A stretch of DNA of 42,853 nt, from NCBI GenBank assembly GCA_027624865.1, contig JAQBTT010000003.1, positions 1 through 42,853 of the forward strand, in the 5' to 3' direction. Source of the stretch: a bacterium (GTDB lineage: Bacteria > Patescibacteriota > Minisyncoccia > Minisyncoccales > UBA10102). Below the pieces are notes generated by a model that was not told the DNA's origin, did not search any database, and was given only the letters and a program-made list of their open reading frames with translations. Below are positions 6,191 to 14,155 of the stretch, piece by piece (the stretch's first letter is position 1; the number at the start of each line of letters is the position of its first letter). Position numbers and translations under genes: made by a program.

Positions 6191-7081
6191 ATGTTGACGG
6201 AAGAGAAAAATGTTGTCAAAAAGGAAAACTCTCGCTACCCCTCATTGCTTGGGGATATTTCTGATGCGCCAAAGCAGTTATATTATAAGGGTACCTGGAA
6301 TCTAGAGCTTTTTGATACATGTTTGGCAGTGGTAGGAACTCGAAGGATGACAAGCTATGGAAAGCGCATGACAGAAGATATTGTAAGCAAAGTAGCAAGA
6401 GCTGGCATAACTATTGTTTCTGGATTTATGTATGGTATTGATGCTGTGGCGCATAAGGCTGCAGTGAGCGCGGGCGGAAAAACCATTGCAGTAATGCCAT
6501 GCGGTATTGATATTGTTCACCCAGAATATCAAGCAGATTTGTATCAAGAGATTTTAGATACCGGTGGGTTAGTGCTTTCAGAATATGAAGGAACACACCC
6601 TCCAGCAAACTGGACATTTCCAAGAAGAAATCGCATTGTTGCAGGGTTGTCACAAGCTACGCTAGTGGTTGAAGCAGGAGAAGGCAGTGGCGCTTTAATT
6701 ACTGCAAATCTTGCTAAAAAATATGGAAGAAAAGTGTTTGCCGTGCCAAATCCTTTAACAAGCGCGGTTTCGCAGGGAGTGACGCAATTGCTTCGTGAAG
6801 GAGCAACTGTGGTAGGTGGCGCAGAAGATATTTTGCAATATTATGGGTTGCGAGATCGTGTGCCTAAGCTAAGCTTAGGAGCTCCTAAGCTTAGCTTAGG
6901 CACGGGAGTACAAGATGAACTGGAGCAAAACATTGTAGAGCAGTTAGAAAAACAATCGCTTCATGTAGATGAACTTGCTCGAAGGCTTGAGGTTTTACCA
7001 GCCAAATTGGGTGCTGCAATTTCAATGCTACAACTGGAGGGGTATATTAAAGAGGAGCAAGGGAGATACTATGTTAATTGA
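6191..7081 (+). CDS. dprA: DNA-processing protein DprA with an in-frame REPIN insertion
   Basis: 296 residues. A Rossmann-like core with AVVGTRRMTSYG, VSGFMYGIDAVAHKAA, VMPCGIDIVHPEYQ and FPRRNRIVAGLSQATLVVEAG (quoted in pieces) is typical of DprA, which protects incoming single-stranded DNA and loads RecA during transformation. The C-terminal winged-helix domain (VEQLEKQSLHVDELARRL to the end) is also present. Between the two domains, residues 224-238 (VPKLSLGAPKLSLGT) are encoded by a perfect 44-bp REP-A palindrome at 6860-6903. The insertion keeps the frame and sits in the interdomain linker, so the protein is probably functional. comM follows after a gene-free AT-rich element. Confidence 0.92.
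   Translation: MLTEEKNVVKKENSRYPSLLGDISDAPKQLYYKGTWNLELFDTCLAVVGTRRMTSYGKRMTEDIVSKVARAGITIVSGFMYGIDAVAHKAAVSAGGKTIAVMPCGIDIVHPEYQADLYQEILDTGGLVLSEYEGTHPPANWTFPRRNRIVAGLSQATLVVEAGEGSGALITANLAKKYGRKVFAVPNPLTSAVSQGVTQLLREGATVVGGAEDILQYYGLRDRVPKLSLGAPKLSLGTGVQDELEQNIVEQLEKQSLHVDELARRLEVLPAKLGAAISMLQLEGYIKEEQGRYYVN
6860..6903. repeat. REPIN-like inverted REP-A pair inside dprA
   Basis: A perfect 44-bp palindrome: two REP-A cores (central A then central T) joined by AGCT, outer bases GTG...CAC. It has no TTATCCCCA spacer. Read in frame it gives PKLSLGAPKLSLGT. The uvrC pair (35561-35604) is identical except that the two central bases are swapped. Confidence 0.95.
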
Positions 7082-7229
7082 CCTAATTAACCTAATTTCT
7101 AATTGACCTAAACAAATTCTAATGCCCAATAATTCAATGATCAAAAGAAGCTTTAGGCATTGGTTTTTAGACATTGGAGATTGTTTAGAATAATTAGAGC
7201 AATTAGAATAATTAGAATAGTTTTATCCT
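7082..7229. repeat. Gene-free AT-rich inverted-repeat element between dprA and comM
   Basis: No gene here. The left end (CTAATTTCTAATTGACC, TAATGCCCAATAATTCAATG) and the right end (ACATTGGAGATTGTTTAG) are inverted relative to each other and match the two flanks of the S23 gene 900 bp upstream. Confidence 0.65.
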
Positions 7230-8765
7230 ATGTTATTTAAAGTACAATCTATTGCAAATTCTGGCATGGAAGCGCTTGGAGTAGATATTGAGGTGAGTGT
7301 TTCAAGTAGAGGTTTGCCGGGTTTTGATATTGTGGGGCTTCCCGATAAGGCAGTGCAAGAAAGCAAGGAGCGGGTGCGCGCTGCAATTGGAAATTCAAAG
7401 ATTGAATTTCCACAAAGAAAAATTACGGTAAATTTAGCTCCAGCCGACATTCCAAAGGAGGGCTCTTTGTATGATTTGCCTATTGCGGTTGGAATTATGG
7501 CTTCTGTCTTGCAGTATGAGATTCCCAAAGACAGTTTATTTTTAGGCGAACTTTCTTTAGATGGCACGTTGCGTCATACAAAAGGGGCTGTGCTCATGGC
7601 GCTCTTTGCAAAAGAACAGGGATTTTGCAATGTTTTTGTGCCAGCAGAGTCTGCCAATGAGGCCGCAATTGTGCAAGGTGTAAATGTATATGGAATAGAA
7701 AATTTAGAGCAGATAGCGAGTTTTCTTTTGGGGAATCAAAAAATAAAAAAAGTGGCGTATTCTGCTCCGTTACTGACTGGGGCGGCTGATGCCGAGTTTG
7801 ATATGGCAGAAGTTCTTGGGCAAGAAACTGCTAAGCGAGCTATAGAGATAGCCGCGGCGGGAGGGCATAATATTTTAATGATAGGGAGTCCAGGTTCTGG
7901 GAAAACCATGCTGGCGCGAGCGTTGGCAGGCATCCTACCAAAATTAAATGAAGAAGAATCGCTTGAGGTGACAAAACTTTATTCTATTGCAGGAAATATT
8001 CCTCCGCGAGGGTCACTCATTACAGCTCGTCCTTTTCGCGCGCCGCATCACAGTGTTTCTCTTATCGGGTTGATTGGGGGAGGCCAAAAACCTCAGCCAG
8101 GCGAGGTGAGCTTGGCGCACAGAGGAGTATTGTTTTTAGATGAATTTAATGAATTTCCCCGTAGTGTGCTGGAAAGTCTTCGCCAGCCTGTGGAAGATGG
8201 CATGCTTACTATTGCGCGAAGCAGACAGCGAGTAACCTACCCTTGCCGATTTATGTTGGTGGCATCTTGTAATCCTTGTCCATGCGGATACCTTACTCAT
8301 CCAAAGAAAGCTTGTGTGTGCACGCCAAGAGAAGTAAAAAAATACAAAAAGCGAGCCTCGGGGCCGCTTTTAGACCGGATTGATCTGCATATTGAAGTAC
8401 CAGAAGTTGACATACAAGAGTTTCAAGATAATCAAAAGGCTTCACTTTCCAAAGAAAGTTCGTTTGCCATGCGAGAGCGAATTGAAAAGGTACGAAAGAT
8501 GCAAGAAGTAAGGTTTGCAGGGGAACCTATACATGCTAATGCCGAAATGAAGAATAGCCATATTAAAAAATACTCTTTGCTTTCAAAAGAAGCAGAGCAG
8601 ATATTGAGTCGAGCGGCTCTTTTGTATCAACTCTCTGCAAGGTCTTTTATGAAAATGATAAAAATAGCACGTACCATTGCAGATCTTGCAGGGGCAGAGC
8701 ACATTGAAAAAAGTCATATGGCAGAGGCTTTGCAGTACCGCCCCAAAGCATATGAATTTGATTAA
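7230..8765 (+). CDS. comM: ComM/YifB-family Mg-chelatase-like AAA+ ATPase
   Basis: 511 residues, full length. The N-terminal ChlI-type domain (MLFKVQSIANSGMEALGVDIE, in the first 20 residues and on; GLPGFDIVGLPDKAVQESKERVRAA quoted here only as the family landmark around residues 28-52) is followed by an AAA+ core with Walker A GSPGSGKTM (residues ~218-226), Walker B GVLFLDEFNEF and the zinc-like CNPCPCGY segment. ComM is a hexameric helicase that promotes branch migration during integration of transforming DNA in Gram-negative bacteria. Its placement with comF and dprA supports a transformation role. A REP-A copy follows its stop. Confidence 0.9.
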   Translation: MLFKVQSIANSGMEALGVDIEVSVSSRGLPGFDIVGLPDKAVQESKERVRAAIGNSKIEFPQRKITVNLAPADIPKEGSLYDLPIAVGIMASVLQYEIPKDSLFLGELSLDGTLRHTKGAVLMALFAKEQGFCNVFVPAESANEAAIVQGVNVYGIENLEQIASFLLGNQKIKKVAYSAPLLTGAADAEFDMAEVLGQETAKRAIEIAAAGGHNILMIGSPGSGKTMLARALAGILPKLNEEESLEVTKLYSIAGNIPPRGSLITARPFRAPHHSVSLIGLIGGGQKPQPGEVSLAHRGVLFLDEFNEFPRSVLESLRQPVEDGMLTIARSRQRVTYPCRFMLVASCNPCPCGYLTHPKKACVCTPREVKKYKKRASGPLLDRIDLHIEVPEVDIQEFQDNQKASLSKESSFAMRERIEKVRKMQEVRFAGEPIHANAEMKNSHIKKYSLLSKEAEQILSRAALLYQLSARSFMKMIKIARTIADLAGAEHIEKSHMAEALQYRPKAYEFD

Positions 8766-8770
8766 AATAT

Positions 8771-8793
8771 CTGCTTAAGCTTAGCTTAGGCAG
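8771..8793 (+). repeat. REP-A variant between comM and yraN
   Basis: CTGC-TTAAGCTTAGCTTAGG-CAG, a REP-A copy with one substitution (CT for CC) in the left arm and central T; it lies 10 bp before the yraN start. Confidence 0.85.
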
Positions 8794-8802
8794 TAACAAG
8801 CC

Positions 8803-9189
8803 ATGGCACTGCACAATATTATAGGGAAAGAAGGGGAGGAGATTGCAAGGAAGTATCTTAAAGGTAAAGGATATATAATTCTAGAAGAAAACTATCAGAC
8901 AAAGAGAGCGGAAATTGATATTATCGCTCGACTTCGCCATGGATTCCTTGGGCAAGGCAAGGATATTCTTGTGTTTGTTGAGGTGAGAACAAAGTGTAGC
9001 GAGCAATTTGGAACCCCAGAAGAGACAATTTACTACCAAAAGCGTATGAAGCTTAAAAGAAATGCCGCTGCCTATGTTTATCGCAAGAAATATTATGGCG
9101 CTTATCGCATAGATGCTGTGTGCCTTGTGATAGATGAACATATGGGGCTTAAGCGCATTAATCATTATGAAAATATTGTTGAAACTTAA
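8803..9189 (+). CDS. YraN / UPF0102 family putative nuclease
   Basis: 128 residues. The family pattern is clear: GKEGEEIARKYLKGKGY at the N-terminus, NYQTKRAEIDIIAR, then VFVEVRTK, the Asp/Glu-x-Lys arrangement of a PD-(D/E)XK-like Holliday-junction-resolvase fold. YraN proteins often sit beside dprA and comM in genomes, as here, and are thought to process DNA; direct activity data are scarce. It is the last gene of the competence block; a new promoter follows for the membrane proteins. Confidence 0.85.
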   Translation: MALHNIIGKEGEEIARKYLKGKGYIILEENYQTKRAEIDIIARLRHGFLGQGKDILVFVEVRTKCSEQFGTPEETIYYQKRMKLKRNAAAYVYRKKYYGAYRIDAVCLVIDEHMGLKRINHYENIVET

Positions 9190-9218
9190 TCTAGTGGATA
9201 ATGTAACCGGATTAAGGA

Positions 9219-9224
9219 TATAAT
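9219..9224 (+). promoter_or_regulatory. -10 element of the first O-antigen-ligase gene
   Basis: TATAAT ends 7 bp before ATG 9232; transcription would start at the start codon. No good -35 is seen. Confidence 0.5.
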
Positions 9225-9231
9225 AGGTAGC

Positions 9232-11499
9232 ATGGGGGACCTCTTAAATTTCACTACAAGGGCGAGTATTTATCTCATTGTATTTTTGGTTCCTTTGGTA
9301 TGGAACCCATGGACCTTTGAGTCTTTTGAGTTCCCAAAGCAGTACGTATTGATATTTCTAGTTTTGTTGGGCTTAGGCACCTGGCTTGCAAAGATGGTGT
9401 TTACTGAACGAGAGCTCCATTTTAAAAGAACTCCACTTAATCTCCCCATCTTACTACTTGCTGCGGCTCTAGTGCTCTCAAGTATATTCTCAGTTGATAT
9501 ATGGTCTTCTTTGTTTGGGCATTATGGAAGATTTTCTGATGGGCTTTTTGGCGTGCTTGCCTCCATTGGACTATATTTTTTAATTACCAATACGATAGAG
9601 AAACCTAGCTTTTTAGTTCGTCCTTTTTTGCTTGCAAGCGGGGTAATCATCACAGCATGGTACCTCTCTTTGTTTGGGGTAATAAAGCTACTTCCTTGGC
9701 TTTCATCTTTTATCCCACAAATGGGAGTAAGCCCTATATCCCAAAGCCAAGAGGGGTTTTTAATATTCTTAGCTTTTCTGGTATCCTTTCTTGCTCTTCT
9801 TTCTTTGCGCCCCGCTTCAGAGAGGCGAGGCTCGCCCAATGAAATTGGGCGGCCTGAGATAAAGCAACTTCCGCGAGCAGGGAATCTTTTGTTGCTTTTT
9901 TCTGCCTTTGGAATTCTTTTAATTGGAGACTCAAGCGTAGCCTGGACTGTTTTGCTTGCCGGTCTTCTTTTGGCGATTCTCTCTTTTCTATTCTTGCGAA
10001 CTCTTGCTGGAGAGACAATGAAGATAAGGCGTTTGTGGCTTCCCCTCGTTCTTTCATTCTTTGTTGTTATTTCTCTTTTTTCTGGCGTCTCCAGTGCAGG
10101 ATTTTTGCAGCAATTTGAAAAGGAATCAAAACTCTCCCATCAAGCGTCTTTTAGCATTGCTGGAAAAACACTTGGCGCAAGTGGCAAAAACCTCATGTTA
10201 GGATCTGGTCCTGGGACCTTTGCATTGGATGTTTCGTTGCACAGAGCAGCTGATTTAAATGAAACTAGTCAGTGGCAAATTCAATTTGATAGGGCTGGCA
10301 ATCACCTTGCAGAGTTACTTGCCACGATGGGTATCTTGGGATTTTTGCTTTACCTTGGAATTATTATTTGGTTTTTACTCATCTCTTTATTTTTTGTAAA
10401 GGATAAAAAGAATTTCCCGTTTGCTCTTGGAGTACTTGTTCTTTTCATAGCTCAGATTGTGTATTATCAAATTACAGCGTTGCAGGTTGCTTTTTGGTTG
10501 TTTTTCGCGCTTGCTGTAATCTCTTTTGATATTCCAAAGAGGGAATTTCGGGTTTCTTTAAAAAAGTTTTTTGAGATAAATATTGCAGTAAAGCTCATAC
10601 TTTTCGCTTTACTATTTATGGTGGGAGCCGCCTTCTTTCTTGGAGCAAGGTTCTTTCTTGCTGATATACGTTATGTTGATTCTCAAAATACCTTACATAA
10701 TGAAAAAGGTATTGAGAAGGCTCTGGAAGCTGTACGTTTTAATCCATGGCAAGGGGAGTATAAGGTATTTCTTTCAAGATTGTATCTTCAAAAAGCCATG
10801 GAGGAGCTCAAGAGGAAAGAGAGTTTACAGGATCAAGAGCAGATTGCAAAAGATGTAAAAAAAGCCATTGCATACGCAAAGGGAGATTATTTGGAAGGTA
10901 CAAAGATTACAGGTGCAATAGAATTAAGTCCCAATAGAGCTTCTTTTTGGGAAGCCTTGGGAGATGTGTATTATGATATTCAGTTTGTTGAAGGTGCTGC
11001 TACCCAAAGCATTGATTCTTTCACTACTGCTATTTTACTTGACCCAACAAATCCAGCGCTATATACCAAATTAGGGAAACTCTATATAGTAAAAAAGGAG
11101 TTTAAAACAGCACGAGAATATTTTGAGAAGGCAGTTCAGCTTAAGCAAGATTATGCAGAGGCTCAGTTGCAAATTGCTCTGTTAAAAGAACGAGAAGGGG
11201 AGACCAAAGACGCCTTATCTATTGTAGCAAAGATAAGTTTGAGGTATCCTTTGAGTATAGACGTAGGGTTCCAATATGGTCGCCTTCTATATAATGCAGG
11301 CAAAGTGGAGGAAGCTGTTGCGCAGTTTAGGAGCGTAATCAAGCTTGCTCCTAGTCATTCAAATGCGCTCTTTGCCCTGGGGACTGCTCTTTTGAGTCAG
11401 GGAGAGAACGAAGAAGCAAAAGCGTGGTTTGAAAAAGCGTTCCAGCTTAACCCTGAAAATGTAGCCTTGCAAGAAATATTGCAAGGATTTGGCAAGTGA
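9232..11499 (+). CDS. O-antigen ligase/polymerase-like membrane protein with C-terminal TPR repeats
   Basis: 755 residues. The first ~470 contain about a dozen hydrophobic segments with a Wzy/WaaL-type loop (GSGPGTFALDV, residues ~323-333, like the GxGxG(T/S)F of the O-antigen ligase C-terminal domain). The last ~270 are tetratricopeptide repeats (ALYTKLGKLYIVKKEFKTAR, then AEAQLQIALLKEREGETKDA and NALFALGTALLSQGENEEA). Such fusions are common in Patescibacteria and are assumed to act in surface glycan or glycoprotein assembly. Residues ~197-209 (ERRGSPNEIGRPE) are encoded around a palindrome at 9833-9851, probably a repeat insertion in a cytoplasmic or periplasmic loop. A paralogue follows at 11547. 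Confidence 0.8.
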   Translation: MGDLLNFTTRASIYLIVFLVPLVWNPWTFESFEFPKQYVLIFLVLLGLGTWLAKMVFTERELHFKRTPLNLPILLLAAALVLSSIFSVDIWSSLFGHYGRFSDGLFGVLASIGLYFLITNTIEKPSFLVRPFLLASGVIITAWYLSLFGVIKLLPWLSSFIPQMGVSPISQSQEGFLIFLAFLVSFLALLSLRPASERRGSPNEIGRPEIKQLPRAGNLLLLFSAFGILLIGDSSVAWTVLLAGLLLAILSFLFLRTLAGETMKIRRLWLPLVLSFFVVISLFSGVSSAGFLQQFEKESKLSHQASFSIAGKTLGASGKNLMLGSGPGTFALDVSLHRAADLNETSQWQIQFDRAGNHLAELLATMGILGFLLYLGIIIWFLLISLFFVKDKKNFPFALGVLVLFIAQIVYYQITALQVAFWLFFALAVISFDIPKREFRVSLKKFFEINIAVKLILFALLFMVGAAFFLGARFFLADIRYVDSQNTLHNEKGIEKALEAVRFNPWQGEYKVFLSRLYLQKAMEELKRKESLQDQEQIAKDVKKAIAYAKGDYLEGTKITGAIELSPNRASFWEALGDVYYDIQFVEGAATQSIDSFTTAILLDPTNPALYTKLGKLYIVKKEFKTAREYFEKAVQLKQDYAEAQLQIALLKEREGETKDALSIVAKISLRYPLSIDVGFQYGRLLYNAGKVEEAVAQFRSVIKLAPSHSNALFALGTALLSQGENEEAKAWFEKAFQLNPENVALQEILQGFGK
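9833..9851. repeat. Palindrome CGCCCAAT-GAA-ATTGGGCG inside the O-antigen-ligase gene
   Basis: 8-bp arms, 3-nt loop, extended discontinuously by AGGC/GCCT. It encodes a hydrophilic stretch (SPNEIGRPE) between membrane helices and looks like an in-frame repeat insertion; no second copy is seen in the window. Confidence 0.5.
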
Positions 11500-11546
11500 G
11501 GTAGAATAATTAAATCGTATTATTAACTAATTTTTGTTTCATATCT

Positions 11547-13874
11547 ATGATTCAGTCAGTTTCATTGCTAGAGAAGATTTCAAAAGGGGCTCTGTACGCC
11601 GCAGTATTCTTGCTCCCTCTATGGTTTTTGCCTGTAACTCAAAATGTTCTTTTATATCAAAAGCAAACCTTACTAGTTTTGTTGGTGTTCCTTGGTTTGG
11701 TCGCTTGGCTAGCTAAAATAGTGAGCCAGGGTGAAATTCGTCTGCGCCTTTCCCCTCTATATATCCCAGTTGCTTTGCTTTTGCTTTCAGTTGGAGTATC
11801 TACCATGTTTTCTCGCTGGGTTGCAGGTTCCTTTTGGGGATGGCCACTTAGTTTGACTGATAATTTTCTAACGCTCGTAATCTTTGCCTTATTCTCATTC
11901 TTGGTTCTTCAAGTAGTTGAGAATGCAAAGCATCTTTTTAACTTACTCTTAACCTTATTGGTTTCTTCTGGCATTGCAGTTTTATACACCTTGCTCCAGG
12001 CCTACCAGCTCTATCTTCTTCCTTTTGACTTTGCCAAGGTTGCAACCTTTAACACACTTTCAAATATGAATGGTGTTGCTATTTTTTCAGCAATACTCTT
12101 GCCCTTGGCTTTAGCCTTAGCTTTTGTATCAAAGATGCTTTTGCGATGGGCGCTATGGATTGTGGCAGCTGTATTGCTTGCCTCGCTTGTGCTTTTAAAC
12201 TTTCAAACAGCCTGGATTATTCTTACAGCTGGCCTCTTGGTACTTTTGGCCTTTGGTATGTGGAATATGAAAAAGAAGGGTGAGTTTGGATGGACTTCTT
12301 TTCCTATGGCTTTAATCATTGTGGCTGTGTTTTTTATGGTATTTCAGGTTGCCCTGCCTGGGGCTCCAAGAACTTTGCCAACTGAGGTTTCGCTTAGCCA
12401 AGGCGCAACTTGGAATGTTGCAAAAGAAACCTTAAAGAACCATGCACTCTTTGGAGCGGGACCCGGTACCTTTGTTTTACAATATGCCAAGTTCAGGCCA
12501 GCGGAACTTAATCAAACTGTGTTTTTTGGTACAAGATTTTCTTCAGGAGCCTCTGAAATTTTAAACTGGTTAGTAACGAAGGGTGCTGTTGGTTTCGTAG
12601 TACTCTTGGGCCTATTTTTGACGATAAAAGTTCTTGGAATCAAATCATTACTTCGGTTTGAAGAAGAAAACTTTACATGGATGTTGGGCCTTGGAGCTTT
12701 TGCTTCCCTCACCGCCCTTATTGTTTCTACGTTCCTCTACCCTGCTTCCTTTATGGTGTGGTTTCTATTCTGGACCTTACTTGGAGCTCTTGCCTTTACG
12801 GGAGCAAAAAAGGTTTCACATTTTACCGTTACTACATATCCATTCCTTGCCCTGGGCTCTTCTTTTATCTTTTTGATTGTTCTTATCTTTGGCCTTGGTC
12901 TCATGTTTGTTGGTGGACAAAAGTATGTAGCAGAAGCTCAGTATCTTAAGGGGGCACGAGCATCGGCAGTAGGAAATTTGGACGTGGCAATTGCAAAGAT
13001 TCTTTCTGCAGCAAATTTAAATCCCGCAGTGGACCTCTACTGGAGAGATCTTTCTCAGCTTTACTTAACAAAGGTAAATCAGATTTCAGCAAATCAGGAA
13101 CTTTCAAAAGAGGAGCGCCAAGCGCAAACACAGACTGCGGTTTCAAATAGCATCGCATCTGCTCGCGCCGCAACAAAGGTGGCACCAGCAAACGTTGCAA
13201 ACTGGAACGTTCAAGGATTTGTGTACAGAAGCCTTATTGGTATTCAAGGAGCAGAAGCCTTGGCGCAAGAAGCATATCTTGAGGCAGCAAAATTGGAACC
13301 TACCTCTCCGTTCCCGTGGACAGAATTGGCTCGTTCCAAGATTGTGCAGGCTCAAGCTCTTGCTACCAAAAACGCTGAGGAGACAAGAGCACAAGTGCTT
13401 CTGGAGGCTCTTGAAAATCTTAATAAAGCCTTGGAGCTAAAGGAGGACTATGCTCCTGCTCACTTTTTGACTGCTGTGGTATATGATCAACAGGGAAAAT
13501 CAGATGAAGCTGTGGCAAAGCTTGAGGAAACAAAACTTATTTCTTCGCCTGATGATATTGGTTTGGCGTTTCAGCTGGGAGTTCTCTATTGGCAGCGAAA
13601 GGAGCTTGCAAAAGCTGAAGTTGAACTTACGCGAGCAGTTGGGATTAACCCTGATTACTCCAATGCAAGATATATCTTAGGATTGGTGCATGATGCAAGG
13701 GGGGACAAGGTCGCAGCAAAGATAGAGTTTGCCGAGGTAGAAAGATTGAATCCAGATAATCAGGAGATAAAACAAATTCTAACAAACTTGGAAAATGGCC
13801 GTCCGGCTCTGGAGGGTATCCAGGTTTCAGCCCCTCCTATCAAAGAGGCCCCACCTGAAATTCCAGGAGCGTAA
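11547..13874 (+). CDS. Second O-antigen ligase/polymerase-like membrane protein with TPR repeats
   Basis: 775 residues, a paralogue of the upstream gene: same opening pattern (hydrophobic segment, LLPLWFLPVTQN, LGLVAWLAKI), same ligase loop (GAGPGTFVLQYAKFRPAELN) and a C-terminal TPR region (FQLGVLYWQRKELAKAE, ARYILGLVHDARGDKVAA). An Ala-rich segment 470-560 precedes the TPRs. It ends with a Pro-rich tail (PPIKEAPPEIPGA). ATG 11547 is chosen; another ATG-like start (TTG 11534) is out of frame. The pair probably arose by duplication and may handle different glycan donors or acceptors (inference). Confidence 0.8.
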   Translation: MIQSVSLLEKISKGALYAAVFLLPLWFLPVTQNVLLYQKQTLLVLLVFLGLVAWLAKIVSQGEIRLRLSPLYIPVALLLLSVGVSTMFSRWVAGSFWGWPLSLTDNFLTLVIFALFSFLVLQVVENAKHLFNLLLTLLVSSGIAVLYTLLQAYQLYLLPFDFAKVATFNTLSNMNGVAIFSAILLPLALALAFVSKMLLRWALWIVAAVLLASLVLLNFQTAWIILTAGLLVLLAFGMWNMKKKGEFGWTSFPMALIIVAVFFMVFQVALPGAPRTLPTEVSLSQGATWNVAKETLKNHALFGAGPGTFVLQYAKFRPAELNQTVFFGTRFSSGASEILNWLVTKGAVGFVVLLGLFLTIKVLGIKSLLRFEEENFTWMLGLGAFASLTALIVSTFLYPASFMVWFLFWTLLGALAFTGAKKVSHFTVTTYPFLALGSSFIFLIVLIFGLGLMFVGGQKYVAEAQYLKGARASAVGNLDVAIAKILSAANLNPAVDLYWRDLSQLYLTKVNQISANQELSKEERQAQTQTAVSNSIASARAATKVAPANVANWNVQGFVYRSLIGIQGAEALAQEAYLEAAKLEPTSPFPWTELARSKIVQAQALATKNAEETRAQVLLEALENLNKALELKEDYAPAHFLTAVVYDQQGKSDEAVAKLEETKLISSPDDIGLAFQLGVLYWQRKELAKAEVELTRAVGINPDYSNARYILGLVHDARGDKVAAKIEFAEVERLNPDNQEIKQILTNLENGRPALEGIQVSAPPIKEAPPEIPGA

Positions 13875-13939
13875 AGCCATAGTAAGGGGGGATGAGGCTT
13901 GTTGATAACCTGGGGAAAAGATTCTTTGATAGAGAGGGG

Positions 13940-13968
13940 TTGACCCAGCACCATTTTTCTATTATGAC
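13940..13968 (+). promoter_or_regulatory. Upstream candidate promoter for rpoBC
   Basis: TTGACC, 17 bp, TATGAC (13963-13968); weaker than the downstream promoter and overlapping the left arm of the inverted repeat. Confidence 0.4.
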
Positions 13969-14017
13969 TATAATGAGCTAATAATTGAGTTTTTGGTTGG
14001 GCTAAAATGGTGCTGGG
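13944..14017. repeat. Inverted repeat framing the rpoB promoter region
   Basis: Perfect 14-bp arms CCCAGCACCATTTT (13944-13957) and AAAATGGTGCTGGG (14004-14017) around a 46-nt AT-rich loop. A TTGAC(C/A) hexamer lies just before the left arm (13940-13945) and just after the right arm (14018-14023). Confidence 0.85.
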
Positions 14018-14046
14018 TTGACATTTCTAGCAATATCCTGTACACT
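14018..14046 (+). promoter_or_regulatory. Main promoter of rpoBC
   Basis: TTGACA (14018-14023), 17 bp, TACACT (14041-14046): a near-consensus sigma70-type promoter. It leaves a leader of about 100 nt before rpoB, unlike the leaderless genes elsewhere, so leader-based control is possible; nothing recognisable was found in the leader. Confidence 0.75.
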
Positions 14047-14155
14047 ACTTCACAGCTAAATATATTGTAGTTTATCTCATCTTGTCTTCTTTTTTAATAT
14101 AGTAGTAATATAGTTTTACGGGACCTTTTTTGAATGGAAAGGGACCTTTGTTTTT

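Noticed and set aside
12512-12712. Various open frames antisense to or out of frame with large genes
   Set aside because: They have no family features, no start signals and lie wholly within well-supported genes.
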